A DNA stretch of 64,000 bases from Yponomeuta sedellus (GCA_934045075.1 OW203724.1:14995143-15059142); one strand, 5' to 3'. Positions 1 to 11,598 are shown, counted from the stretch's first letter. Numbers and translations: made by a program. The notes: generated by a model not told the origin, from the letters alone.

Positions 1-184
1 AATTAATAATCAGTATCTTTAAGTTCATATAAAGTAATTTGTTTATAAATTTAATTTTAACTTCAATTACTAATAATCAATATTGTTGACTTTATATAAA
101 AAAATAATTGGTTTGTCTATTTTGGAACGTAACTTCATAATTAACTTTTGTAATTTTTGCCGAGGGTAGTAAACTAACCGTTAA

Positions 185-310
185 TGATTTCTAAAAGACA
201 CCTGTCACCTCAGTCATCCGGGACCACGGCACCTGAAAAAGTGCCGAAACGTTGGAAAATTGTAAAAAATGTAATAAACGAGCATAAATCCGTACAAAAA
301 CAGTTTTAAT
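185..310 (+). repeat. Fragment of a dispersed repeat shared with 24060-24229
   Basis: This stretch carries a block around GGGACCACGGCACCTG followed by GTGCCGAAACGT. A diverged inverted copy lies inside the short inverted-repeat element at 24060-24229. The shared core can pair locally (GGCAC with GTGCC). I do not know the family. The fragment abuts the Mutator-like element that begins near 312. Confidence 0.55.
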
Positions 311-311
311 T

Positions 312-1121
312 ACGGATACTGGTATCCAAGTGATAGGATATATTACTTTTCTGATACCCTTCATCATGTTTGGTAACCAGTATCCAGTAAGGAATATAAC
401 ATTCTGCCTATGAAACCAACTCGCCAAAACTTTGAAGATCGCATTCTGTACCTACGCTTATTGTAAAACCGTCGCTTTATTGAAAACATACAAGAAAACA
501 AGGAAATAGTTCAACTGTGAATCGTTTATTACCTACAACCTATTGGAATAAAATGGCAAAATGATTTCGATACAATGTCCAACACTAATTTCGTTTACAT
601 TTAGCTGAGATATGGCGTTATTTATTTTTTCATCAATTTCTTTGAACTCTCGGCTTAGTTTCGATTTTCTCTTGTATATATCCATAACGGTGGTTTCTTT
701 TCTTAAAATATCTAAGAGTTGAACCAATGCCGGTCTTGTGCGTCCAATATATCTATTAAGGCGACTGTGCCATCCTTCTATATTATTGGTAGTACGTATT
801 TTAGATGATGATCAACAGCAAATTTTTTCGAAGTCAGTCTTTGCCATCCATTGGTTATTGAAATATTTGTTAAATTTTGTTATCTCTTCTCCAGACGGAC
901 TCTTTGACATAACATATTCATACCCCTTTCTAATATAGGCTTTGGGTAAACGTGCAAGGCCAGCACACCTGGCTATATGATTTTTTTTACCCACATGACA
1001 TGCTTATCAGTATCATACGAGGAAATATTAAGTACTCACTTGTAATGGTTTGATATTTTCCTAAGCTGATACTTGGTTACATAAAACGAAAAATCCCTAT
1101 CACTTGGATACCAGTATCCGT
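312..1121 (-). mobile_element. Mutator-like (MULE) DNA transposon remnant
   Basis: Perfect 26-bp inverted repeats lie at 312-337 and 1096-1121; each arm contains the palindrome GGATACTGGTATCC. A second inverted pair lies close by (368-384 inside the element, 1145-1161 just outside). The interior holds a MULE-type transposase relic on the minus strand (533-994). At about 810 bp the copy is far shorter than an autonomous element, so it is a deletion derivative. I did not find a clear target-site duplication. Confidence 0.6.
533..994 (-). pseudogene. MULE transposase fragment with one in-frame stop
   Basis: A single minus-strand frame runs from 994 to 533, broken by one TGA at about 812-814. 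The translation contains a motif RTTNNIEGWHSRLNRYIG, which is the conserved block near the C-terminal end of MULE/FLYWCH-type transposases. A lysine/glutamate-rich tail (KRKSKLSREFKEIDEKIN) follows. The catalytic DDE core and N-terminus are absent. It lies within the inverted repeats at 312-1121. I infer it is inactive. Confidence 0.65.
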
Positions 1122-1420
1122 GGACGATCATTTTTTCTTCGTATGATACTGGTTACCAAACTCTGGTATCATACGCGGCCAAAGGGCGAATTTCCTATTA
1201 ACGGAGAAGGAAGGAGATGTTTAAAACATACGAATAAGTAAACTTGGGAGCAACACAATATCTATTTTAGGGTCTTTTCATTGTATATAAATTGCCATTT
1301 ATGGTACATACATATATTTTTATTAGATATATATATAACACGCTAACAACGTGTTTAGCACGCTGCAAAAAAAGTTACTTTAACATAAGGGTTTCTTAGA
1401 AGATAAAGATATAGAGAAAA

Positions 1421-1944
1421 AAAACCGGCCAAATGCGAGTCAGACTCGCGCACCGAGGGTTCCGTACAAACCTGTATTATAGACCTGAGTATTTGGTATG
1501 AATTTCAATTTAATACCTCTACGCGTTTATGAGGAAATGGGTAGTAAGTTTAAAATTATTAAAAAAATATATATTATGTGATGTAACTAAAAATTTATGG
1601 TTTTCGTAATTTTTCCTTTATCTATGCTATAAGACGTTGCTTCGTACCAAATTTCAAGATTCTGAGTTCACGGGAAGCACCCTGTAGGTTTTGATTCCCT
1701 TGCAAGTGTCGAAAATTTGCGGCATAAACGGCTGTATCTTTTGATTGCGTTGGCTTAGAAGTTTGATTTTTTCACACCTTCAAGGGACAGTAGACCTGAG
1801 TAATTGATATAAATTTCAGCTTCATAACTCCACGCGTTCCTGAGAAAAAGGGTCTTGACAGACGGACGGACGGACGGACAGACGGACAACAAAGTGATCC
1901 TATAAGGGTTCCGTTTTTTCCTTTTGAGGTACGGAACCCTAAAA
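1421..1944. repeat. Lepidopteran dispersed element (AAAACCGGCCAA type)
   Basis: The element starts with AAAACCGGCCAAATGCGAG and the block GAGGGTTCCGTAC. It ends with GTACGGAACCCTAAAA, so the inner ends are inverted copies of each other. A (GACG)n-like run at about 1857-1888 sits before the right end. I recognise this layout from many moth genomes but cannot assign a superfamily. Diverged pieces lie at 12460-12730 and around 3670. Confidence 0.6.
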
Positions 1945-2537
1945 AGAGACAGTCTAGTGTTCAGCACATTCATCAGTAATAAATGTATGAGAAAAACGCT
2001 GTAAAATTATTAAAAAAATTTTTTGAAAAGACGTATAGATGAGATGAAAACGTATAATTTCTTCGTTAGCTTATTTTTACATATAATTTTTTCGGGTTCT
2101 GTAGTCGACAAATAACCTTTATACCCTTTTTTCGTTGCCTTTTACTCTGCTACAAATCGACCCGAAGGCAGCGGCTACCATAATGACATAAAACAAACAG
2201 AATGTATTGAATATTTATTCATGTTGAAATTTTTAAAATATTATAGAGATTAAGTGTTCTCTAATGATCTCTATCTCCCTACGGTTTCGCTATATCCGTC
2301 CGTATGTCCGTCCATGGCTTAGCATAGATACAACAAGTACTAAACAGCTGTATTAGTAGTATATATTTAATAAAAATATAGTTGCTGAAGTTAAATACTT
2401 TGATGAAGTTGTTAGTTCTGTAAAGCCGGTAAAAACCTCTTCCTATTACGGAACCCTACACTACGTCTGGCCCGATACGCAGTTGGCAGGTTTTAAATAA
2501 GTATATTTACGGTGGAGTATAAATTCATATGTAATAA

Positions 2538-2860
2538 TAGCCTCCAAATACATTTTTAAAATTGTCCTTAGCACGAGTTAGTGCATTAAAAAGAATATAA
2601 TCATGTGGGTACAGCGATATCATTCCAATGTAAAAACCTAACTGCAAAGTAAGGTACTCGGGGCTGCAAGTGATGCAAATTACTTCAGCCAGATGTCACT
2701 GCCTGTACGTAATACAGAGAGTATTGTAAAGAGGTTCGCAATTTCACGGATGCTAGTAAGTCGCCCATTAGTTCAGTTGGGAGAGCGCTAGCACGGTTAG
2801 CCAGAGGTAGCGGGTTCGAGTCCCGGTGGAATTTTTCTAGCCTCTTAATAGGTTTTAAAA
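2538..2860 (+). repeat. tRNA-like SINE (GCCCATTAGCTCAG family), near full length
   Basis: This copy opens with a TAGCCTC box, passes through GTCCTTAGCACGAGTTAGTG and a spacer, and ends in a tRNA-like block with a B-box-like GGGTTCGAGTCCC. The closing TAGCCTCTTAATAGG repeats the opening box as a short terminal direct repeat. The tRNA-like part has a D-arm-like CTCAG/GAGC pair, but its anticodon loop lacks a proper T33, so it is not a working tRNA gene. Other copies occur at 37356, 45690, 49606, 52048 and 62155. Confidence 0.7.
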
Positions 2861-2874
2861 AAGTATGTATTCAG

Positions 2875-3095
2875 TCGTAGATATCAACCCTCGTATGTCG
2901 CCACTGCTAGGGCACAGGTCTCTTCCTGCATTGCAGGAAGGTTAGGCCATACTCCACCACCACCACGGGTTGGTGGAGGATTGTAAGACAGTGGTGGGCC
3001 TTACTGTCAGAAGTCTCTGACATGGCTTAACGACTGCCATTATACGACAGTCGGCACCAGCGGCTTAACGTACCTTGCGAAGTACGGAATATATT
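2875..3095 (-). repeat. Tail fragment of the 5S-like SINE family
   Basis: The segment holds the family tail (CTCTTCCTGCATTGCAGGAAGG, then GGTTGGTGGAGGATTGTAAG) but lacks the 5S-like head seen at 57445 and 30055. It follows directly after the tRNA-like SINE that ends near 2860. Confidence 0.6.
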
Positions 3096-3325
3096 CCGTA
3101 CCTACAATAATAGCGTGCCAATATGATTTGTGCAGAATTGACTTACCTGCCAGATTTATAAAATGTATGGAAGAGCAAAGAGCTTTTACCGTAATCAGAA
3201 TTCGCCGGATAATGCATGGGCTCTCCATTTAGTGTTATGTGAAAACAGTTATTATCTGTCCGATACTACAACCGCAGTGTGAGCCTGCGGGATTGTGGTT
3301 AGGATTTGTGCACACGTAAATACCT

Positions 3326-3635
3326 AGGTAGCATTCAATATGAAATACACTGACCATCGGTTTGTGTGGTGGTTGGTTGTGTAATCGTTCATGGTAATAA
3401 GAAAGTTACTAATACCTAAGTTGCGCCTATTTTCGGAACTCACTAATGTCGTAAAAGCTGCTATAAATATTATATTAAACCTACAATAAGTAGCATTCAG
3501 TATGAAATACACTGACCGTTTGTTTGTGTGTTGGCTGGTTGTAAAATCAACAAGTAGGTAATAATAAAAAAAATCTACTAAGTTGCGCCTATTTTCTGAA
3601 CTCACTATTTTCGTAAAAGCCATAATATATTTTTT
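3326..3635. repeat. Local tandem duplication, two units of about 150-165 bp
   Basis: Each unit opens with GTAGCATTCARTATGAAATACACTGACC and closes with AAGTTGCGCCTATTTTC plus AACTCACTA and TCGTAAAAGC. Unit 1 is about 3326-3489 and unit 2 about 3490-3635. They differ by substitutions and small indels, so the duplication is not recent. A long open frame across it on the minus strand is a by-product of the duplication and matches no family I recognise. Confidence 0.7.
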
Positions 3636-3739
3636 TGTGGTCTTTAACAATTTACAAATAAAAACCGCACAAGTGCGTATCGGGCAACGCACAGGGTAAC
3701 GCCTTATGCCTTTTTTCACGTTTCTACAGTAAATCATGT

Positions 3740-6090
3740 AGCCGTGGGAGCAAGCGGGTTCGGGGACTAAAAAAAATTACAATTCTAAAGTGAAATAATT
3801 GTTTTAAATATAAGATTGTCGTTTTATCGCTGTAATTAATATGTACACTTGCCTCCAGCTTCTAGTACTAATCGTCACTCAGCTTGTGTCAGAAATACAG
3901 ATAAATCTGAAAGTTCCGCGTTGACTATGAGACTATAAAAATCCGAATTTAAAAATGTGCGATTGTCTTTATGAATAACAATCTTATTAATAAATGAATT
4001 CCACTAAAACACTTTTAAGATGGAGTTACATTCATTCATTAATTCCTTCATTCATTAAAAACTGAATATCATTAATCTCAATAATTGTGACACCTTGGAA
4101 CTACAATCTAAGCCCCAGGGTCCATAATCCAGGACTTTAATCGTCTTCCGCTTTAGCTTCGGGTAGCATATAAACGCAAAATGTACGAAAAAGCAAACTC
4201 GACATTGGATTTCGGATACCGATCAAACGTGTTCCAATATTGGCAATTAACCTTTTCATCTGTTCAAATAATTACCCTAAACCCTCAAGTAACAGGCGTT
4301 TTTAATATAAAGGAAATGTGTAATCATATTGAAATCGGTTTAGAAATCGTGCATTCAACGAAAAATAAATACACCTGATATCACACCCTTGTGATATATC
4401 GTGATTTTTTCCTGAACATTTCCCTCTTTCGAGCCTCATTTGATTAATGAACAATTCCTAATTAATAAGTTTCCGAATAGGTTACAGTTTCATACAATAC
4501 AATAATACACGTAGCATGCCCGCTGCTACGCCGTAGCAGCGTAGCCCCGTAGGTTACGATAATTATGATAGCGAAACAGTATAAAGCAACATTCCTGGTA
4601 AGAGCAACAGCTATTTTGCTGCAGACAAATATATTCACGACATCGATGTCTAAAACATCCGATGCTATTGAGCGCGCGAAATTTAAGTGGTAAAGGTACC
4701 TACGTCCTACGTACGTACGTATTTTAGATTGAAATCCCGCACGTCGTCAGCACGAATGTGGCTAGACCTTGACCGCTTGAAGTTGGCCGCTCAAATGCAT
4801 CAAGAATTTGGCGTCAATGACTGGTTTAACACTGTACGATACGTATCTATTAGACATCATAGGATTGGTAGTTTCATACATTTACTTAGATCGTTGTGCG
4901 AACTTTGGGAATATTGTATGTCATCCGACTCAACTAGCGTGCACGCAGCGATACTAGTGAATGGTGTGAGTGGGGATTGTCATGATCGTGGCAAGTGATA
5001 GTGGCAGAAGTGGCAGCACGACCACCGAGGCAGTCAAATTAATAATCCAAACAACCCTACATGACAACTTATTAATGAATAATGTGAGTGTTATTATCTC
5101 ATTAAGGATGCACTTTTAGTTGTACACAAAATATTTTGAAATTACTTACTATCAATGTAAAGAAATCGACAGTAGGGGTTGACATTAATTAATTAATAAG
5201 TCGGATGTATGATCGTGGACGCGTTAACAAATAGATAAACGTTATTACTCTCCATATTGCATCGAATTCCATCACAGGGTTTGGTTGCTTAAATGTTGAC
5301 CGAAGCTGAATGAAATGAAAGATTACCTAAGAGGATTTGTAATTTTGAATCCAACCAAGGTTGAAAAGGAAGAGTGTATGTTGCTATGTAAAGTTTAAAT
5401 TCGGAAAATGTAACAGTTTATATGTTTTGTCAGATGTTTGTCGCGTAATCACCATAGAGTCGTTAAAATTGTCACAGTATTCAAATAGGTCTTTATAGTA
5501 AAATTGAATTCCCCAGTTAAATTAAACGTTGTTTGAGGCAAAATTTGTGGAAAATCACGATACTTTTTAAGTAAGCGAATTCACGGTTATAGCAAAAAGT
5601 GTCAACCTTCATAGCGATGTGAGTTCCGTTGATCAACGTTTAAAGCCTTGCTCTACATACGAAGATCTACAACTATGTTTTTTGCGCCGAAAAAGCAAGA
5701 CCTTATTTATGTTAACAAATTATTACCAATCATCTTAGAAATCAATTTAAAGTTTCACATAGGTAGTATCATGCTGTAAAAAAAAGATGTGTGCGTAAAT
5801 ATGTGTGAAGGACGTTTTTTTTCCGGACAGTCCATTATTTGATAGCAATAATGGACTGTTTCAAATTGGGTGATAGCGACAACTCCACAATGTTATGTAT
5901 CATATAACGGGTGAGTAGGGCCGTTGTAAATGTGTATAATTGTAAAATATAGTAAACGTATGCAACTAGATGACGTGTCTGTGACCGTCCACTCGCGGGA
6001 GAGGTTAAAGGTAGGTTATTTGTTGGATCGATTACTTAATAGAAAATGGAAATAAGGTCATAATATAGCCCTACATAGATTGTTGTGCTT
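3740..6090. other. Non-coding stretch, probably dlg1 intron or flank
   Basis: No gene is recognised here. Small features seen are a palindromic block of GCTACG repeats near 4530, a run of ACGT near 4710, and a 12-bp-stem hairpin near 5827-5856 (CAGTCCATTATT and its inverse). Later dlg1 exons could be hidden here because they are short, but I could not identify any. Confidence 0.4.
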
Positions 6091-6092
6091 AC

Positions 6093-6224
6093 CAAGTAGT
6101 GCTTGAAAGAGTCGGGACTTAAATATCCGGATGACTCTCTCGATGGCGAGCCTCAGCTGCCGGTCTTGTGGCTTCACGAGTTTGCTGTGGTAGTCTTCCA
6201 GCAGTTCTAATGCTCGATGGGCTT
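6093..6224 (-). CDS. Discs large (dlg1), L27-domain exon (partial gene)
   Basis: The exon translates to an L27 domain with [12 protein letters not shown], then [15 protein letters not shown], then [12 protein letters not shown]. This matches the N-terminal L27 domain of the long (S97-type) isoforms of the MAGUK scaffold Discs large. That domain makes heteromeric contacts with other L27 proteins at cell junctions and synapses. The exon starts after CCAACAG and ends at a GTAAGC donor. Both edges are phase 1 (G|AA for Glu, G|AT expected for Asp), so it is a 132-bp symmetric cassette. That fits a domain included only in some isoforms. The PDZ, SH3 and guanylate-kinase exons should lie to the left, mostly outside the window. 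I could not place the start-codon exon. Confidence 0.85.
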
Positions 6225-7320
6225 CTGTTGGGCAAAACAACGGAAAAAATATTAAAGGACATTCTGAATATTAATTAATTTTTTTTATTTACAATATTCT
6301 TTATAGACACAATATTGCGGATGGACTCATCGCCACTCATTTTTTTACGGTGAAAAAATATTTTTTTGGTTTTGTTTTTCAGTTTATGCATGTTACAAAA
6401 ACAATGTTTTTCCTAACTAAATTTGATTTAAGTTCCCCATTGTGCCTCTTTTCGTGATAGCATTTAATCAGATTTAAGTATAACACAATCATTTGCGATG
6501 TATCGTATCGATTTATGCGATAAATCGCGCCAGTCGCAATATTCAAAAAAATATTTTTGGTTGTAAATACTAATGTTTATGGAAACTTATCGAATGATTA
6601 CGCCTAGTAATAGAGATTACTAGGCGATTTAGTACAAGTAAAAAAATTCCCTGTATCGGGTTAGTCACCCATACTATAGAATTTTACTTTTAGGAACTCT
6701 AGAGAAATTGTATGTCTACGTATTAACCCTAGTTGTGGGCGTAAGCATTCATGCAGGTAAATGAGTAGGGAGTTATTGTAATGGGAGCTTGGTAAGTATG
6801 CAGATAAAGCGCTTGCTAGGTGGGTACTACATTAACCATGTGTATAGTTTAGTTTCAGTAATGTAAATAATAATAATTCTACGTAGCACAAAAAGATCAA
6901 AGAAAAAAACGCACTGTCTATCAACACACTCCATTTTCGATACCGATCAACAGAGGGGTGCTCTGCTATTGTCTGTGCATTAGCCACCCTTAAATATCAA
7001 AGAACACGCTACCGATTACGGCACATTAAAGAATTCGATCGCTCTACAAGTCACACTAAAAACGTGTTTTTATTCACAAATACTATTACATACCTTGCTT
7101 ACGAACTGGCATCACGGCCACCACCCCCTAATACACTTATTATGTCAGGAATCTAAGAACTTAGATTAACGTCTAAAACTAAATGAACAAAATAAACAAT
7201 TTTCACACAGACGTAACGAGTAAAGCGTTCATTTTTCATAGGATTCTAATAACAGCGACGAACATTTCTGAACAACACTTATATTCACACATTGAAAACA
7301 TTGGAAAATCAGTAGATGGA
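6225..7320. other. AT-rich stretch without recognised gene
   Basis: I see no coding signal or clear mobile element here. It lies between the dlg1 L27 exon and a possible promoter, so it is probably dlg1 intron. Confidence 0.4.
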
Positions 7321-7359
7321 GATTAGGTGCAGTAAGTGGCGACTCCGCGTAGAAATGTT

Positions 7360-7420
7360 ACAGACTGCTGCGCGCCGTCGGGATTGGTCGATTTCCAGGG
7401 TGACGTCACGGGGGTGCGAC
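7360..7420 (-). promoter_or_regulatory. Possible promoter with CRE and CCAAT box
   Basis: A full CRE palindrome TGACGTCA sits at 7401-7408. An inverted CCAAT (ATTGG) lies about 15 bp to its left, in a small GC-rich patch. Read on the minus strand, the order is CRE, CCAAT, then a CAGTC initiator-like sequence near 7370. This would suit a dlg1 promoter upstream of the L27 exon. Assignment to dlg1 is inference from position only. Confidence 0.35.
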
Positions 7421-7926
7421 CATAGACAATGGAAAACGAGGGGTTGAAAACTCTATGGTTTGTTTTCTCGGTTCGTGGCTTTTACCATGTCGCGTAGTCT
7501 CGGGACTCCTAGCAAACTTTATACAAACCATTTTTCTTTCATGTGCAAAACATTACATTACTGAAGGCAGTAATGTAATGTGCGCATTAAATACGGACTG
7601 TTTTGTCTAATGCTTGATGAAAATACAAACAGAAGTCATGCGGGCAGTCATACCCTACTCGACAATTTATTGAACGACAATTATATAGGTGTTTGATAAA
7701 CGACTGTTTATATCGAGCGTGTGTGTATCACGGATCCGTGGTGTGTATAAGTACTTATAAATTCACAACCTATTTATAAAAACAGGATAGCGCTAAAGCA
7801 CTCCTCAAAGGTAGTTTGTATTTCCACCAAAGAGATACTATTTTTATGGCAGTTTATCGAGTGATTTAACAAGGGCTAAAAGAACCTTGGTTTTAAGGTA
7901 TCGTGTTTTTATAAATAAGAAAGAAA

Positions 7927-8990
7927 TGCTTTTGAAATGAAATTAAATGAAATGAAAAGGTTTTATTCAAAGTAGCGCAGATACTGCGGCTTAATGAACG
8001 TTACAAGTCAAACTAGGTGTCCATTTCAAAATCTGGATCATTTTGGAGAAAAAATGGATAAAAAAACTCCAAAGTTAGTCTTTTCAAATTCCTTAATTAA
8101 CAGAATTTACACAGATTCTACAAAACTCGTGAATTTTACATGCTTGAATTCCAGACATCATTGTCATCTAAATAATCCTTAATATTATAGTAGCTCTTTT
8201 GGCACAAAGTGTACTTTACACGTTTTTTGAACCGCGCTTCAGTCAAACTTAATATATCTTTAGCGATTTTATTGTAGAAGCGTATACAATGCCCCATGAA
8301 GTATGTATTAACTTTTGCCAGCCTAAATCTTGGGATCAAAAGTTTGTTTATTTCTGGTATTTACATTATGTTGGCTACCTGCAGTTTTAAAGTTGCTAAT
8401 ATTTTTCCTGACATACATAATATTTTCATAGATATACTGGCTGGCAACTGTCAGGATGTTTGTTTCTTTAAAGAATTCTCTTAACTAGTCTCTACTGCCT
8501 AGCTTATAGATGAATCTGATCGCTCTTTTCTGCAAGACGAAGATGGTCTCAATGTCCGCTGCCCGTCCCCACAATAGTATGCCGTAGGACATGATACTAT
8601 GGAAGTAACTAAAATAAACAAGCCTGGCAGTTGCGACGTCAGTTAGTTCCTTCTTTTAACAGCATATGCTGCAGAGCTAAGCCTATTTGCCAATTTTTCT
8701 ATATGAGGACCCCATTGAAGCTTTGCATCAATTATTATTGTGATACCTAAAAATACAGTCTCTTCGACAAGGTCTAGTTTGTCCCTTCCCAATATAACTT
8801 TGCTGTCAACTACTTTGACATTTGGTAGAGTGAACTTTATACATTGTCTTTTTTGAATTTAACAATAAGTTATTAGACGTAAACCAGTTTAGTACCTGAG
8901 AGAGAGCAGCATTAGTATTGTCAAGGTCATCTTCTTGTCTCTTAATTTTGAAAATATTTGTTGGTAGGTCTTCGTATTAAATTATTAACA
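7927..8990 (-). mobile_element. Dead LINE, 3' part of a jockey/CR1-like element
   Basis: Minus-strand translation gives the end of a reverse-transcriptase ORF: FHSIMSYGILLWG, LQKRAIRFIYKL, then a C-terminus with FYNKIAKDILSL and YYNIKDYLDDNDVW ending at 8136. Stops and frame breaks interrupt it. The 3' UTR reaches a (CATTT)n-like tail near 7927-7950. A shorter copy of the same 3' end lies at 35744-36031 in a Sly1 intron. It is 5'-truncated and inactive. Confidence 0.75.
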
Positions 8991-9063
8991 AGATACCTAC
9001 ACGTACACCACGGTACTGATGGTTGTTAGAAAAATGAGATAGCCTGCCATAACATGGATACGC

Positions 9064-9263
9064 TCGACAGCACATCGAACTTCAAAGGTAGGATAATGCA
9101 CTCTACTCAGTTGCATTGCACTATACAGGCTACTTTACAACTAAAATGTAAAGGTTGATCAGCTGTACAGTCGACAACAGCTCAACCTTTACATTTTTGT
9201 TGCAAAGACGTCCTTAACGTAAATGTTTAGAGTGCACGTATGTAAAGGCCGATGTGCTGTCGA
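9064..9263. mobile_element. 200-bp palindromic MITE carrying the AAAGGTTGATGTGC motif
   Basis: The ends are perfect 14-bp inverted repeats (TCGACAGCACATCG). The centre holds a second inverted pair, AAATGTAAAGGTTGA and TCAACCTTTACATTT, around a CAGCTGTACAG core. The element therefore folds on itself twice. Related motif copies occur near 16771, 18715, 43590, 50990, 54430, 57160 and 63315. I see no transposase. Confidence 0.6.
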
Positions 9264-9334
9264 TTGTACTGACCCTACCTCAGATTAGGTAATATTATAC
9301 ATCAATCTGAGCTACCGACTGTATCTTAGTGTAG

Positions 9335-9550
9335 TCTTGCCCAGCACCCATGGCCTGTGGGCTAGTCCAACTAAACTGGCAGCACCACTCTGCCACCTTA
9401 GTTGCCCCACAGGAAAGACAAGTTTACATGCGGAGCCAACTAAGCCACGGGTTTCCTCACGATGTTTTCCTTCACAGTACTTCACAGAATTTGTAGTAGC
9501 AATACCACACGCGTGCTTACCCACCTTCCTGACGTGCAAGAAGTAAGGTA
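9335..9550 (-). repeat. SINE family A fragment
   Basis: The segment contains the conserved block CACGATGTTTTCCTTCAC and the flanking GCCCACAGGAAAGAC-type region found in the full copy inside the CaMKI intron (15336-15735). The tRNA-like head is missing or unrecognisable. Confidence 0.6.
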
Positions 9551-10017
9551 GGTGGGTAAACACATATTTAGATGACATCATTCACATATTATTATTCTAT
9601 TTTATAATTTATTGACCAATAAAACCGGTACTAGTGAGTGAGGTAGTCCGAGGCTGTGAAAACATTTCCATGACCCTACGGTCTACGATATAATATTATA
9701 ACAGTTTCGTGTGACAAAGCCTTTTAACTACACACATACTCGTATGTACAAATACTCACGCCTGTATCGCGGAGGGGCAGGCAGAGACCAGGGTCTGCAA
9801 ATTGCTAGTCTCCCGCATTCCTGACAGTAAGACAGAAATTCTAATTCTTGTAGAGTCGTAACACGGAGATGGTCGTAAGATTTCTTAATGAAGGGTGCCT
9901 CACATTAGGCTTCATTCCTATACCTAAGTAAGCCAAACCCATCGTCTTGGCCTTCGAAGTCTTGGGCGTTATTATGACTACAATATGTTAGTGGACAGAG
10001 AGAGGGTTATAAATAAT

Positions 10018-10240
10018 AACATTTGCATTTACATACGTACTGGGACATACATATTGCTTCTGGCCCCACACTAGGATACGCTGTGTCGTGGAAACCAGAA
10101 ACAGCGACATCACAAACATATAAACATCCAAGAACTAGGGTTTATTTTTGTCCCCAGCCGGGGTTCGAGGCCGGGACCTCTCGAATGGTAGGCAGATGCG
10201 CTACCGCTGCGCCACAGAGGTCGTCAATTCTATCATTACA
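10018..10240 (-). repeat. SINE family B, near full length
   Basis: Read on the minus strand this begins with a tRNA-like head (GACGACCTCTGTGGCGCAGC, B box near 10165). It continues with a conserved body around CATCCAAGA and TGTCGTGG, and ends near a TACGTAAATG tail. Other copies are at 29602 (+), 58545 (-) and 60195 (-). Confidence 0.65.
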
Positions 10241-10429
10241 ACAACATAGGTGAAACCACAAACCAACGATTTCCATTTTCTTAGTTAACCTGGGCTAAAT
10301 ATTTCGGTTTTGGCTGCATTAATTAATTTTTAAAAGAACCGGAAGTAGGTACAGATGTGTTTTCAACTGAGACGCTACCTCAGAACAACAAGATGATCTA
10401 ATATCATGACACGATACAAGAACATTTTA

Positions 10430-10616
10430 TCTATAATATAAAAATGAATCGCTGAATGTGTTGGTAAGCGCAAATCTCGGGAGCAGCTGAACCGATTTCG
10501 CTAATTCTTTTTTTAGAATATTCCTTGAAGTACAAGGATGGTTTTTACGGAGAGGAAAATAAAAAAATTATAGAATCGACTGCTAGGCGGTACGAAGTTC
10601 GCTGGGTCAGCTAGTA
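10430..10616 (+). mobile_element. Non-autonomous Helitron, 3' end
   Basis: The segment starts with an ATATAAAAATGAATCGCTGAATG block and ends with TTCGCTGGGTCAGCTAGT, preceded by the usual GC-rich 3' part. That end fits the CTRR-type Helitron terminus common in Lepidoptera. No Rep/helicase is present. Other Helitron ends are at 50690-50875 and 57324-57370. Confidence 0.6.
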
Positions 10617-11531
10617 ATCAATAAAACCAAAAATACTACTTATCTATCCAAATGTAAAACATTTATTACATTCGTTTTCTTAAAGAATACCGAAATGTCT
10701 ATATTTACGTGGAAAATTAATGAACGTTTGTAGTCGAATTAGATACACACTTAATCACAAATATACAAGAAAATTAAAATGAAGAATGAATCAATTTATA
10801 ATTGAAACTTTTTATATTAAAATGGAAAAAAATGGTAACTTGGTAAATAATAAACAATGGCAAATAATAACTTAATACGTTTTTATACAACATTGAACAT
10901 GGGGAATGTTTAAAACTGTGACAACTATTTTTGGAGGGTTCACTACGCCAATGCAAAACACGTTTTAACGAATTAATCTACGACGACCAAGCGACCGTTT
11001 TTTTGTTCGACATTTCAATTTATCCAATGTTTGATTTTACAAATCTCGTTTGCTCGGTGCTACGTTTCACCTATAGTATAGCGTCAACGGACGCATCGTC
11101 TTGCCACAGTTCATCAAAACATCATAGTTTAGAGTCATTTCATCTCACAGTCTCACACACCATTTGTTCAGTCCTACGTTTTTGCTACGGTGATTTTAAT
11201 AATAAAAATTTAAATAAACTTGATTGATAGAATAGTTATTTACTACTTACTTTATTGTTTCAATGTTATACAACAATAAGTAGGTAAATACTTATTATTC
11301 TGTTATTATTAGATATGTTATTTGTGTAAAAACTACAACGTATTATAGGTACCTACCTACTTTTAAAGATGCTGACAGACAACTAATTTGGTATTGTTAG
11401 GTAAGTATATAGGAATCAAGCTCAATCTCGTTCATGGTCCATCGGACAAATACTTTATTAAATTGTTTAGTAGGTACCGTAGTGGTTATATACTCTTTGG
11501 GTAGGTACCATTTTTGTTTCGACAAAATGTG

Positions 11532-11562
11532 TATAAAATCCACGTTTAACCGCATTGTCAGT
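11532..11562 (+). promoter_or_regulatory. TATA box plus TCAGT initiator
   Basis: TATAAAA starts at 11532 and an arthropod initiator TCAGT lies at 11558-11562. With transcription starting at the A of TCAGT (11560), the TATA box begins at -28, the spacing expected for a functional core promoter. A 39-nt leader would separate this from the ATG at 11599. The motifs and spacing are visible; use as a promoter is inferred. Confidence 0.5.
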
Positions 11563-11598
11563 TTGACAGTAATCGACAATCATAGACGAACGACGACG

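Noticed and set aside
210..265. Hammerhead-ribozyme-like core (CTGA near GCCGAAACG)
   Set aside because: The CTGANGA core is not intact, and the pairing GGCAC/GTGCC encloses it the wrong way round for a hammerhead.
2760..2835. Apparent tRNA genes (also at 15336, 26405, 37680, 50330, 62393)
   Set aside because: They show A- and B-box-like blocks, but the anticodon loops are irregular, the acceptor stems are imperfect, and each is joined to a repeated SINE body. They are SINE heads, not tRNA genes.
4687..4998. 103-codon open frame
   Set aside because: It has no recognisable domain, no splice-site support, ordinary composition for chance, and an upstream ACGT-rich run that inflates it.
7480..7500. 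ATG on the minus strand near the CRE as the dlg1 start
   Set aside because: The frame ends after eleven codons and offers no donor joining in phase 1 to the L27 exon.
10931..11227. 98-codon open frame
   Set aside because: It starts at a TTG, is low in conserved-looking motifs, and contains a degenerate internal repeat (GCTACGTTTCACC / CCTACGTTTTTGC). Likely chance.
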